Positions 22,327-33,731 of a DNA stretch of 64,000 nucleotides are shown here, in pieces. Source of the stretch: Leuctra nigra (lineage: Eukaryota; Arthropoda; Insecta; Plecoptera; Leuctridae); the NCBI GenBank assembly GCA_934045905.1, contig OW203763.1:47237494-47301493 (forward strand), given 5' to 3'. Position 1 is the first letter of the stretch. Every line of letters starts with the position of its first letter. A model generated the notes under the pieces. The model was given only the letters and a program-made list of their open reading frames with translations, did not search any database and was not told the DNA's origin. The position numbers and the translations under genes are program-made.

Positions 22327-23091
22327 GGCTGAGCACCCAGACCTGTGCATAAATGCGAAGAAATAATATCAAATATAGTAAAAATAAACTTAAATTCGTA
22401 TGAAAGTGGAACCTCTGAAAGACTACATTGCATTTATCTGTGAAAGTGGCCTTTTTCTTATTATATTAAATTCAAATAATTGTCACACACCTGCAAATGA
22501 GTCACACCACGTGTTGTCAATCAAATGACGCAATTGATTGATTGATTGCGTCAATTGATTGACAGCACGTGGTGTGAGAGAAATTATTATTTTAACTATA
22601 GCCTACCTAACATTTTATATTAACATAAATATTGAATATATTACTTTCCTTTGGACAGGACACAAACTTTACTTTTTATTATAAATTGTACAATATTTCG
22701 GCCACTGTCTGCGGCCTTCTTCAAGTGAATGTAAACAATTATTGAAAAATTGACATGTATAAAAACATTATGATTAAAAAAGACAAACAAATCACAATCC
22801 ATTAGGCTTATCAAAAACCAAAGACTTCAAACAAAAGATAAACCAATAACACCAAACTTATAAGGAAGAGGAAATTTAATCAATAAATATTGAATTATTT
22901 ATAAGTATCTAATACTCGTTTGCAGAGGTGTGGACAATTATTTGAATTTAATGTAATAAGAAAAAATGACCACTTTCAAAGATAAATGCAATGTAGTCTT
23001 TCAGAGGTTCCACTTTCATGCGAATTTAAGTTTATTTTTACTATATTTGATATTATTTCTTCACATTTAGCACAGAGCTGGGTGCTCAGCC
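22327..23091. mobile_element. Element with long inverted ends of about 180 bp
   Basis: 22327-22505 is the inverted copy of 22913-23091: GGCTGAGCACCCAG mirrored by CTGGGTGCTCAGCC, and GGAACCTCTGAAAGACTACA mirrored on the right. The centre contains AATATTTCGGCCACTGTCTG followed by CGGCCTTCTTC, a common dispersed insect repeat. No transposase. Flanks show no clear duplication. Confidence 0.75.
22502..22577. repeat. Strong hairpin with CACGTG stem
   Basis: TCACACCACGTGTTGTCAAT and its near-perfect complement enclose CAATTGATTGATTGATTG, giving a stem of about 36 bp with almost no loop. It is nested at the inner edge of the long inverted repeat. Confidence 0.8.
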
Positions 23092-23276
23092 TCCTCGAAC
23101 ACATTTTTAATATTATAAGTGGACTTATACAAGGTTTGCCGCATTACCGTGAATAATGAAATATGAATAATTCATTGAGCAAAATATCAGTATCTTCTTA
23201 CTAGGAAAACACTCGGTGTAAGCGTTGATAAGTGAACACCACAGCACAGTGTAGTATATAGGAACCGGGAGGGGAG

Positions 23277-23328
23277 GTGGGGGGGGGGGGCGTCAAGGGG
23301 TGCAATGCCACCCCCCCCCCCCCCCACC
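23277..23328. repeat. Poly-G / poly-C stem
   Basis: A run of about 13 G is followed 20 bases later by 15 C, with GCGTCAAGGGGTGCAATGCC between. A similar arrangement recurs at 29458-29487. It could fold as a GC hairpin or G-quadruplex. Run lengths may be affected by sequencing error. Confidence 0.7.
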
Positions 23329-23421
23329 ATTTTCAGGGAAGAGAGGTAATGGGGGGCAAAAAGTAAATTGTATAATTGTTAAATAGAAGTAATTTAAGAA
23401 TTTAGTGATCATATCGACCAA

Positions 23422-23712
23422 ATAGAACAGGTATGGCTGAGTGGTAACGCTCTGAACTTGTATTCCGGGGGCCCGGGTTCGATTCCCGCGGCCGACCTTC
23501 CTGAATGTTTTTTTTTTCGTGGTTTTCCCTCAGTCGAGAGGCACATGCTGGGAAGGTACCCTACTACTAATAGGCCACGACCGCCTCCTTCCCACCTACC
23601 ATCCTTACATACACTTCCACCATCATCTCCCAATCATCAGCAAAATCATTCATCCGTCGCCATTAGCCTCGCTACAGAACAGTGCGACGTTAAGCACCAG
23701 AAAAAAAATCAA
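23422..23712 (+). mobile_element. tRNA-derived SINE with 9-bp TSD
   Basis: The head has an A box TGGCTGAGTGG at 23434-23444 and a B box GGTTCGATTCC at 23476-23486. A unique body follows, with the ACAGTGCGACGTTAAGCACC tail common to arthropod SINEs, then eight A. ATCGACCAA is exactly duplicated at 23413-23421 and 23713-23721. The 291-bp copy looks complete. It is not a functional tRNA gene: the head does not fold into a full cloverleaf and is followed by the body. Confidence 0.9.
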
Positions 23713-23870
23713 ATCGACCAACACTCGAGTTTAAATCGCGTTAAAAATGCATTAAATTCATATTGAAATTCGAACATCTTCCGGGCCCGCGTATTACTTA
23801 TTCAATTATTCATTACTTACTCAAATTGGACCTAGGTTATTATATTTTACAATCTACTATTATTATAATC

Positions 23871-24068
23871 TACTACAAAAGTCCACAGCATACGCTGCTG
23901 GATTTACAATAACTGAAGAAGTGTCATAAAATATTTTAAAAAAATGTATTAAACATTTACACAACTGAAAAAGTGTCAGAAATGTTTAATACATTTTTTT
24001 AAAAATATTTTATGACACTTCTTCAGTTATTGTAAATCCAGTTACGTATGCTGTGGATTTTTGTAGTA
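23871..24068. repeat. Foldback repeat, arms about 90 bp
   Basis: TACTACAAAAGTCCACAGCA is mirrored by the right end. Further in, GATTTACAATAACTGAAGAA and GTGTCATAAAATATTTT are mirrored almost exactly. The TTTACACAACTGAAAAAGTG part forms the centre. Confidence 0.85.
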
Positions 24069-24679
24069 AAGGTAAGCAAAGGGCTGATCTGGGGCGAGAA
24101 CCCCAGCCCTTTTCTTATTGACAAGAATTTCTTTATTCTCCGTGAATAATTTATTACCATGAGAATTAGGTACCTACTTTTCTATAAATATATTTTGACA
24201 GCTCTTTCAAAACTCTTAAAATAGCAATAAGTCTGATAAATACTTGACCGATTGAGCTGATTTTTTTTTAAATATGAGACAACTTCTATTCTTTGGTCTT
24301 GATCATAACTCAACATTTTTACGCAATCAGAACTATTTCGACCAATCAGAAGATTTCATTTAAATTTTAACCAATGGTGGATTTAGCTGACATTTTGTAA
24401 CTTGATACAATGTTGGTCGACCTGGCAAAATTTCAAATCAATGGGATTAACCATTCATAATAATTAATTAATTATTAGGTACATTTGCAGTACAAGTATA
24501 TTGTTGAACGTATCAATATTTCTTAAACTTTGACACTTTGGGGTGGTGGAGGGCATGCCCACACCTTGACCCACAGGGCTATTTTTTATTTTTGACACTT
24601 GGATTTTTTTCAGTTTATATTTACCAAATGAAACTACACGTAAAATACCACCAAATGTTTATATATCTTATCCTGACAT
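24069..24679. other. Intergenic, diverged repeat only
   Basis: 24290-24440 carries AAATTTTAACCAATG and GCAAAATTTCAAATCAATGG, related to the duplicated repeat at 2234-2606. No gene recognised. Confidence 0.45.
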
Positions 24680-26112
24680 TTATTTTTATTTATTTATTTT
24701 GTCTTTTATTGATTGCACAACGATACATACAAAGTACAATCAATATGGCGAGGTTCCACCTCAGTGGCTCTTCCACCTAACCATAATTACAAGTATAATA
24801 CACATTGCATTTAATTATTAAAAATTAATAAAAATAAACACAACATGAGTCAATAGCAAGTTATAAAATACAATAAACTTCTTCAGTTTAGTAGTCAAAA
24901 AGTAAAACACACACATACATCAACATCACACATCACACCATACAAGATGAAATTCAAACATTCATTAGATCTTTATTCGTCTTCTGCAATGACAATAAAA
25001 ATGTGTGCGTACTTTGTTTAAAATCAGTGCGACTCTCAGTCATTTTGATTGACAATGGCAGTCGATTCCAAAGTGTTGGAGCAATTACAGAGAAAGAACT
25101 TTGGCCAACAAGTGTTTTATGTAACGGTGTTAATAAGTTGAAAGTTCGTTTATTATATGTTGGGTTTAGTCTATTGAACAGATAAGACGGTGCCTTTTGC
25201 ATCAATACCAAAAACGTAACATTTAAAAGATGGCAATACCGTCGATTCAACATATTTAAAATATTATTAGAATTTAAAACATCTGAAATACTATCACACC
25301 TTTTAAGATCAAAAATAAATCTAATACAAGAATTTTGAACCTTCTGTATTCTGGCTCCATGCTTCTTTCTCACCCCAATGTATACGACATCACAATAATC
25401 AATATTAGACAGAATCAATGAATTTACCAGTGTGAGTTTAATGTCAGTAGATAACATATCCTTAAACTTATACAAGTAGGCAAGAGTTGCAAATGATTGG
25501 GCACATACTTTCGCTACATGATCTTCCCACGTCAAAGCAGAATCAATGACGAGACCAAGATTCCTCCCTGAATTCTGTACAGCAACTTTAACCCCATTCA
25601 ATAATATTGTTGGATTTTCTGGCATCCTTGCCAGGTTGTGAACGCTACCTACAGGCATTACAATGGTTTTCGTTGCATTGAGACATAGGCTATTCGAGCA
25701 CGACCACTCATGCACCGCTTGCAAGTCATTTACTAGGTTCTCTGACAATTCCAAAACATGATCAACTTTCCCAGAGGTATAAACTTGGGTATCATCGGCA
25801 TACTGATGATAGGAAAGGTTAAAAACTTCAGAAATATCTATTGCATCGATGTTAAAAATGGTAGGCCCAAGAATAGTACCTTGAGGAACACCCCTGCACA
25901 CCTCCGAAAACTCAGATTTACTGGTAGAGCCATCACTAGCAACCATCTTCACTCTCTGTCGCCTACCTGACATATAACTACGAATCCATGACACAGCAGA
26001 ATCAGAGAAACCAATTACTTATAATTTCTTAAATAGCAGCTGATGGTTTATCATATCAAATGCTTTCGTGAAGTCAAGCATTGCTAAATAAGACACTTCG
26101 CCCCTGTCTAAA
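24680..26112 (-). mobile_element. 5'-truncated non-LTR retrotransposon (CR1/L2-like)
   Basis: Reverse transcriptase coding sequence on the minus strand is followed by a 3' UTR. The UTR ends near 24680-24720 in GTTGTGCAATCAATAAAAGA followed by TAAATAAATAAA repeats, a typical non-LTR 3' end. The 5' part (endonuclease and the first RT motifs) is missing. Position 26112 abuts a minisatellite. Confidence 0.8.
24954..26112 (-). pseudogene. Reverse transcriptase fragment with one in-frame stop
   Basis: This encodes part of a non-LTR reverse transcriptase. In order: RT motif A as MLDFTKAFDMINH, a TAA stop at 26019-26021, GFSDSAVSWIRSYMSGR, motif B GVPQGTILGP, and motif C as YHQYADDTQVY with the catalytic YADD. 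The thumb and C-terminal region follow, ending with SFSVIAPTLWNRLP and FKQSTHTFLL. The last pattern is typical of CR1/L2-group elements. The reading frame is otherwise continuous, so only one nonsense change separates the two parts; the 5' truncation already makes it dead. The piece from Met at 25994 has 346 residues. Confidence 0.88.
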
Positions 26113-26640
26113 GCCATGGACATCCTTGCTCCCTCCCCCTCCCATGGACATCCTTGCTCCCTCCCCCTCCCATGGACATCCTTGCTCAATGCTCCCTCCC
26201 CCTGCCATGGACATCCTTGCTCCCTCCCCCTGCCATGGACATCCTTGCTCCCTCCCCCTGCCATGGACATCCTTGCTCCCTCCCCCTCCCATGGACATCA
26301 TTGCTCCCTCCCCCTGCCATGGACATCCTTGCTCCCTCCCCCTCCCATGGACATCATTGCTCCCTCCCCCTGCCATGGACATCCTTGCTCCCTCCCCCTG
26401 CCATGGACATCCTTGCTCCCTCCCCCTCCCATGGACATCATTGCTCCCTCCCCCTGCCATGGACATCCTTGCTCCCTCCCCCTCCCATGGATATCCTTGC
26501 TCCCTCCCCCTGCCATGGACATCCTTGCTCCCTCCCCCTCCCATGGACATCCTTGCTCCCTCCCCCTGCCATGGACATCCTTGCTCCCTCCCCCTCCCAT
26601 GGACATCCTTGCTCCCTCCCCCTCCCATGGACGCCCATGC
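26113..26640. repeat. 28-bp GC-rich minisatellite, about 19 copies
   Basis: The unit is 28 bp: ATGGACATCCTTGCTCCC followed by TCCCCCTCCC. Variants are TGCC for TCCC and CATCATTG for CATCCTTG; one unit near 26187 carries a short insertion. Because 28 is not a multiple of three and no unit has a stop, all six frames stay open for 130-197 codons. The predicted peptides are artefacts of the repeat. It starts exactly where the reverse transcriptase sequence ends. Confidence 0.95.
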
Positions 26641-26841
26641 CCCCAGCCGAAGGCGACATTTGTTGAAATATTGAAGAAAACATTAGTTTTCAGCACTAGC
26701 AAAGATTAATCCTTGTCCCTAAACAAGCCATGATTACGCTATTTTTGTAAATGAAAAAATGAAAAATCAGGAGGAATCACGGGGGGGGGGGGGGAGGGGC
26801 GATCGTCCGTCCTTCCGCCTCTCCTTGAATCCGCCCCTGCA

Positions 26842-28200
26842 ACACTGTTGAAGAGACTTGGCTTCCCTTTTTACACGGGGTGTTTTTTTTCTAAGAAATC
26901 ACTTCATTTTTTAGCTTATTCATCCCAGTGAACACTAGGACGTACCTGGGACGTCCCCAGGACAGACTACTTACTTAGGTAGGACATCCCCAGTCCGTCC
27001 TAAACTCGGCCTAAAATGATCCCCAGAGTGTCCCCAGAGTGTCCTAATTACACAAGTTTTTCGATCCCAGGTACGTCCTAAATTAGGCGGACCTTCCTAA
27101 AAAAGGACGACACTGCCTAATTTAGGATATCCATTGTCCTAGTTTAGGACGTCATTTCCTAATTTAGGTCGATACTTTTCCTAAATTAAGATGAAACTGC
27201 CTAATTTAAGATATACATTGTCCTACTTTAGGTCGTCATTTTCTTATTTAGGTAGATGCTTTTCCTAAATTAGGATGAAAATGACAAATTTAATATATAA
27301 TTTTTCATTATTATTATAATAGAATGGTATTTCGGATTTCCTATGGAAGATAATTTTCCCCTATTGGGATGCAATTGCCATATTTAATAGACAGGTTCTA
27401 TTTGCACCGACACCAATTCGCACGATTCGCATTATTCATATTCATTAATTCAGTTATCAATGTTTGCATCCAAAAAATATGGCTTTGACTCCAAGGTGAC
27501 AACTTAGGTTCCAGTACAAAATAAAAGAAATACACATTTTTCCTATCATCCAATAGGACATGTCTCTTTTTGTTATAATATCTTATAATACTTGGCAGAT
27601 TTTGGAAATAATATAACTTACTTAAAAACAAACGATAAAGAGATATGCTGAAATTAAAAATCTATATTGTGAAGTCGAAGGGCAGAGTACTCTGTTGACA
27701 GTTGTTGAAACTTTTAAAAATATTTCAATAGCAGCCCTTTTTAGGACAATTCTTCCTAAAAAAGGCAATTGCCTAATTTAGGAAGAATTGTCCTAAAATA
27801 GGATTTCAGTAGCAGCCATTTTTAGGACAATTCTTCCTAAAAAAGGCAATTGCCTAATTTAGGAAGAATGTTCCTAAAAAGGATCTTCTTCCTTTATTAG
27901 GATATCCCAGGGAGGTACCCAGGGCATCCTAGTAGGATGTCCTACTTTAGGCTAGGATATCCTAAAAATAGTCTGTCCCTGGGATGACCTGTGTTCACTG
28001 GGATCGGTGCAAGAATTACCATTTTCTTCAAAAAAATACGCTATTTCCGATTTGGTTATAGGTACTAATAAAAATTTAAAAAAAAATTACTAAATGCTTA
28101 AAATGATATTCCATGAAGAATTGCGAAAGTACGTCCCATTCGGTCCATCCATTTTCGAGATATGGCATCACTTCCGGTTTTCAAAATGGCGGCTGAAATC
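26842..28200. repeat. Dispersed repeat copy, split by an element; relative at 62216-62505
   Basis: 26842-26905 (TGTTGAAGAGACTTGGC, ACACGGGGTGTTTTTTTT) and 28050-28200 (TTCCATGAAGAATTGCG, TTTTCGAGATATGGCATCAC, TTCCGGTTTTCAAAATGGCG) match, in inverse order and strand, the continuous sequence at 62216-62505. The intervening 26922-28004 is therefore an insertion. Confidence 0.6.
26922..28004. mobile_element. CCCAGTGAACAC-terminated MITE rich in TCCTAAATTAGGA words
   Basis: The ends ATCCCAGTGAACAC and (right, reverse complement) ATCCCAGTGAACAC are perfect for 14 bp and continue in a similar GGAC-rich sequence. The first 350 and last 250 bases consist of dozens of overlapping words such as CCTAAATTAGG, GTCCTA and AGGACG, many palindromic. 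Two 85-bp direct copies with AGGCAATTGCCTAATTTAGG lie near 27735-27880. No coding sequence. Confidence 0.8.
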
Positions 28201-28985
28201 ACTACCACCTATAATTTACATCTAAATGTTATGTATCATGATAAGCCTCCTGAATATGTAGTAATTGTAATAAGAGGTGATTTAAGTTAAATTTGGCATA
28301 ATTATGACGGCATTTCTGGTTTTAGTAATAATACAACTTTGTCTATGGATAGATATTCCATATAGATGACCGTCTGAATCGATTGGCGCAATTTTCGTTC
28401 CGATCGGTCCATTCGTTTTTTGAGATATGACGTTACTTCCTGTTTCAAAATGGCGGCACAAAACATTTGTCAGGGCAAGGTATCATCAGACGCCAAAAGT
28501 GCACATGTGGTAAAAATTTCAGATCGATCGGTTCTGCCGTTTAGGCTAGCTGTGACGCTAACAACAGGGTTTCGTGATATCTTGAAGAAGAAAAAAAGCG
28601 GTATAATTTCATGATTTTCACGACCCCCTAGCTCGCAAATGGCATATTGTTGTCTAATAACTTGGAATATATGGTACTCATATATGGTAGGTATCTTTTG
28701 TTGAAGACATAGGTACTCAAGAATGAGCCAATAAAAACGAGTAATTTTTTGGCACCAATATTCCAATTTTTAAAATTTGGGAGTAGTGTTGTTTTTGTAT
28801 GACGCCTCAATTATGTTGCTATACCGTCGCACACAGATCTCTTCCAAAATGGTTTGAGGTGATTTTCCTTGCTTTTGAAAGAACTTGATGACGGCTCCAC
28901 AATCAATTTTGACCATCGAAAAGAACATACGTATGAATATGTTTTAACATGACAATCAGGCGCGTGGAACTTTATTTTGAGTTGC
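28201..28985. other. Intergenic, no gene
   Basis: It contains dispersed-repeat phrases such as AAAATTTCAGATCGATCGGT and TTTTTTGAGATATGACG, but no supported gene. Confidence 0.45.
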
Positions 28986-29007
28986 GGGAGGGGGGTAGGG
29001 AGGGGGG
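28986..29007 (+). other. G-quadruplex motif
   Basis: Four runs of three or more G with loops of one or two bases: GGGAGGGGGG, TA, GGGAGGGGGG. This meets the standard intramolecular quadruplex pattern. Confidence 0.6.
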
Positions 29008-29457
29008 TAAAAAATCTCGGGGACTGATTGTATTGCGCCGTTACAAGGGGCTGTGGGTTAGCCTCCAGCCTGCCCCGCAGGGTCTTTTTTAAGCTCTTTT
29101 GGCATCCTTTTCAAAGAAATTTAAAATGTGTGATTAATGATTATGCAATAATCTTGTGGAAACTGTAGGTAGACAAATTCAATAATCTGTACATACTTTT
29201 CGTTGATAGAATCCCCCATGAGCCCGCAGAGCATTCTTTTTGAATTTTTGGTAAAAGAAAATAGAATTTAAAGCGACTCATATTTTTGCACATGTGAGAA
29301 AAATTTGAGAATTAAATCTCATAATGGAACACATTTGAGCTTTTTGCATCACTTATTTTTGTATATCTATGTTATGGGAACGCCCATTGTTAGTCTTGTG
29401 ACACTTTGAGCCCATATTTGAAAGAAATGCGCTGTTGTTTCCACAGGCGCGTAGGAA

Positions 29458-29487
29458 GGGGGGGGGGATCAATGACCCCCCCCCCCC
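29458..29487. repeat. Poly-G / poly-C stem
   Basis: Ten G, then ATCAATGA, then twelve C. Same design as 23277-23328. Confidence 0.7.
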
Positions 29488-29672
29488 ACACTTTTCATCT
29501 TGACACCCCCAGATATAACCCCCACATATACAAAAATGTTGATAAAGATATCCAAAAATGCACAGATTTGGTCCATTGTGAGGTTGAATTCTCAAAATTT
29601 TCCCAAGTTTTGCAAAACTAATTGAACAGAGGTATTATCCAATGAGACAATAACTCGTTTACAAATGAGTTC

Positions 29673-29872
29673 NNNNNNNNNNNNNNNNNNNNNNNNNNNN
29701 NNNNNNNNNNNNNNNNNNNNNNNNNNNNNNNNNNNNNNNNNNNNNNNNNNNNNNNNNNNNNNNNNNNNNNNNNNNNNNNNNNNNNNNNNNNNNNNNNNNN
29801 NNNNNNNNNNNNNNNNNNNNNNNNNNNNNNNNNNNNNNNNNNNNNNNNNNNNNNNNNNNNNNNNNNNNNNNN
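29673..29872. other. Assembly gap, 200 N
   Basis: Exactly 200 unknown bases at the left edge of the satellite. The round number suggests a nominal gap, so the true satellite length to the left is unknown. Confidence 0.97.
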
Positions 29873-32205
29873 CTAGGCATTTGTTACTTTTCAATCTTAA
29901 CATTGATTTGACTTCCAAATGACCATGTAGTATAGTTTGTATGCCTGTTATAATGGCCGAAGGGTTATTTTTGTTAATACGCTTCATAACGTCTTTTAAA
30001 ATGTTTCTAGACGTTTGTAGCTTTTTTGATCACGAAGTTAATTTGAGGTCCAAATGACCATGTGCTATGTATGCATGTTAATATGGCCGAATGGTTCTTT
30101 TTGTTAATAAGCTTTATAATGACTTATTGAATTTGATTCCAGACGTTAGTTGCTTTTTTGATCACGAAGTAGATTTGAGGTCCAAATGACCTTGTGGTAT
30201 GTATGCATGTTTATATGATTGAAGGGTTAATTTTGTTAATACGCTTTATGATGTCATATTAAGGGGTTTCCAGACGTTTGGTGCTTTTTTTATCACGAAG
30301 TTGATTTGAGGTCCAAATGTCAATTTGGCATGTATGCATGTTAATATGGCCGAAGGGTTATTTTTGTTAATACGCTTTATAAGGTCTTATTGAATTGTTT
30401 CCAGACGTTAGTTGCTTTTTTGATCACGAAGTTGATTTAAGGTCCAAATGACAATGTGGTATGAATGCATGTTAGTATGGCCGAAGGGGTAATTTTGTTA
30501 ATACGCTTTGAAAAGTCTTATTTAGGTGTTTCCAGACGTTTGGTGCTTTTTCGATCTCGAAGTTTTTTTGAGTTCCAAATGAACATGTGGTTTGTATGCG
30601 TGTATATTGTAGCCGAAGGGTTAATTTTGATAATACTTTTTATAACGTCTTATTGAGGGGTTTCCAGACGTTTGTTGCTTTTTTGATCACGAAGTTGATT
30701 TGTGTTCCTAATGACCATGTAGTATGTATGCATGTTAAAATGGCCGAAGGGTTAATTTTGTTAATACGCTTAATAAGGTCTTATTGAATTGTTTTTAGAC
30801 GTTAGTTGCTTTTTTGATCAAGAAGTTAATTTGAGGTTCAAATGCCAATGTGGTATGAATGCTTGTTAGTATGGCCGATGGGTTAATTTTGTTAATACGC
30901 TTTAAAAAGTCTTAATTAGGTGTTTCCAGACGTTTGTTGCTTTTTTGATCACGAAGTTGATTTGAGTTCCTAATGACCATGTAGTATGTATGCATGTTAA
31001 TATTACCGAAGGGTTATTTTTGTTAATAAGCTTTATAACGTCTAATTATACTGTTTCCAGACGTTTGGATCTTTTTCGATCTCGAAGTTATTTTGAGTTC
31101 CATATGAACAAGTGGATTGTATCCGTGTAAATATGGCCGAAGGGTTAATTTTGGTAATACGTTTTTTAACGTCTTATTGAGGGGTTTCCAGACGTTTGTT
31201 GCTTTTTTGATCACGAAGTTAATTTGAGGTTCAAATGACCATGTGGTATGTATGCATGTTTATATAATTGAAGGGTTAATTTTGTTAATACGCTTTATAA
31301 TGTCATATTAAGGGGTTTCTAGACGTTTGGTGCTTTTTTGATCACGAAGTTGATTTGAGGTCCAAATGTCAATTTGGCATGTATTCATGTTAATATGGCC
31401 GAAGGGATATTTTTGTTAATACGCTTAATAAGGTCTTATTGAATTGTTTCCAGACGTTAGTTGCTTTTTTGATTACGAAGTAGATTTGAGGTCCAAATGA
31501 CCATGTGGTATGTTTGCATGTTTATATAATTGAAGGGTTAATTTTGTTAATACGCTTAATAATGTCATATTAAGGGGTTTCTAGACGTTTGGTGCTTTTT
31601 TGATCACGAAGTTGATTTGAGGTCCAAATGTCAATTTGGCATGTATTCATGTCAATATGGCCGAAGGGATATTTTTGTTAATACGCTTAATAAGGTCTTA
31701 TTGAATTGTTTCCAGACGTTAGTTGCTTTTTTGATTACGAAGTAGATTTGAGGTCCAAATGAACATGTGGTATGTATGCATGTTTATATGATTGAAGGGT
31801 TAATTTTGTTAATACGCTTTATAATGTCTTATTAAGGTGTTTCCAGACGTTTGGTGCTTTTTTGATCACGAAGTTGATTTGAGGTCCAAATGTCAATTTG
31901 GCATGTATTCATGTTAATATGGCCGAAGGGATATTTTTGTTAATACGCTTAATAAGGTCTTATTGAATTGTTTCCAGACGTTAGTTGCTTTTTTGATTAC
32001 GAAGTAGATTTGAGGTCCAAATGAACATGTGGTATGTATGCATGTTTATATGATTGAAGGGTTAATTTTGTTAATACGCTTTATAATGTCTTATTAAGGT
32101 GTTTCCAGACGTTTGGTGCTTTTTTGATCACGAAGTTGATTTGAGGTCCAAATGTCAATTTGGCATGTATGCATGTTAATATGGCTGAAGGGTTATTTTT
32201 GTTAA

Positions 32206-33731
32206 AGGGCTTATGTCATCTTGAATAAAGCTTTGACTATGTGTTCTTACTAAGTATTTAGGCAATATAAGACATACATCATATAAATTAATTGTACCCT
32301 GAATTAATTATTAATTATTTTCTGTGCGAAATTTGAACCTGGCGGGCGTGATATCCTATGTCACTCTGTGCGCAGCGCTGATTGGTTAGCGTGAATAAGG
32401 GGGGATAGATCACGCCCGCTGATGCCGCTCAACCCTTCTCTCGCACCACTGCCGGTGCACAATACACCGGACAATTAGTAAACAATCGAAAGTGGAGAAG
32501 GCAGTGAAAGATTCCGTTAGCTGCACACATTTCGAAACATATTTTAAAACCGACAGAATCTGCACAGAAATATTGAAGTTTTATTTACCGTGCTAGCAAT
32601 GCATTGTGGAGTAATTGTTGTTTAATTGTTTCTCCATGAACAATGAAGTTGAATATTATTTCTAGATTCAAAAATTATTGCCGTTTGCCGGACTCATCAA
32701 GACTGATAGCGAATACAATCACACAAAATCAAAATTTTATATTGTGTGATAGTAAAAAACAGTAACACCACACGGTACATCAATTGTCTATTGCAGAGAT
32801 ATAATTTAATTGTACATACTGCCTAGGTAGAACGGAACAAAAACAAAACTGAAATTTCTTGTCCAATAAAGTCTGGCGATTTGTTGCATATAAATCCTTT
32901 GTTTATTGGGTGACTTTTTGGTTGGTGTAACGAAGAATTGAAGAAATATTATTACAGGCTAACCTTCAAATCCATCTTCTACGAATGTGCAGAGCAATCA
33001 TAATGGACTCGGAACAAAGTAAGGCGGTGCATTTTGTGAAGCCTAACTCCGTGTACAATTCGGAGTACCTACTTTACTTTGTACAAAATCTTATATTGAG
33101 TTGAATTTTTTCCTTGATAGATGGAATTGCTTTTTATTGCTTTTGTTATACACGTAGTAAGGGCCTGAAACGTTTCGGAAAAATCGATATTTTGAAACAA
33201 ATTATCAAACAAGTTAATTGGGCGTGAGCGACGCTATTTGCAAGGAGCTGGTAACACTATCACAATGAAAATGTATTTTGGAAAAGTTTTTGTTAGGTAC
33301 TATTTAATAAACAAATTCCCGGTATTTACACTTGAACTCTCTAGCATCCAACGTCATCTAGAACTTAGTCCAAACAAATAACAATCACTCGATTAACGTT
33401 TGAATGTCTCAATGAAAACCAATTAAATCAACTATTAAGTCAATCCATACAATCAATATTCCCTGGAAGACATCTTCTCAGACAATGATAAACGCATACG
33501 GACTTTTAACTCTTCTAAAACATTGAAATATTGCAAAAATAAGCTGTAGCAATGGGCTAACGCGTGGTCTGCGGGCAGGTAGTCTGCACAGTGTGACGTA
33601 TGTATTCATTTCAGTCGAACCGCTCCCGAGCCCACGAGACAGGATGGCGGGCGGAACAAAGCACCGTCCAGTGTTGAGAGAAGGAAGACGGACCGATTAA
33701 TGATCACTTGCCACAAGATGACATAGGCCCT
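32206..33731. mobile_element. TTAA-inserted 1.5-kb element in the satellite
   Basis: The ends AGGGCTTATGTCATCTTG and CAAGATGACATAGGCCCT are inverted copies. TTAA abuts both (32202-32205 and 33732-33735). Removing the element with one TTAA restores TTTTTGTTAATACGCTTTAT, the exact satellite consensus. The interior is non-satellite and has no open frame of note. TTAA targeting points to piggyBac or Kolobok mobilisation in trans. Confidence 0.9.

Noticed and set aside
23431..23500. Functional tRNA gene
   Set aside because: A and B boxes are good, but the cloverleaf is incomplete, a SINE body follows, and a 9-bp target duplication encloses the whole unit.
26074..26709. Six overlapping Pro-rich or Gly-rich open frames of 81-197 codons
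   Set aside because: All are produced by the 28-bp minisatellite, which lacks stops in every frame. No independent evidence for a protein.
29592..29987. Open frames running through the N stretch
   Set aside because: The frames exist only because unknown bases contain no stop codons.
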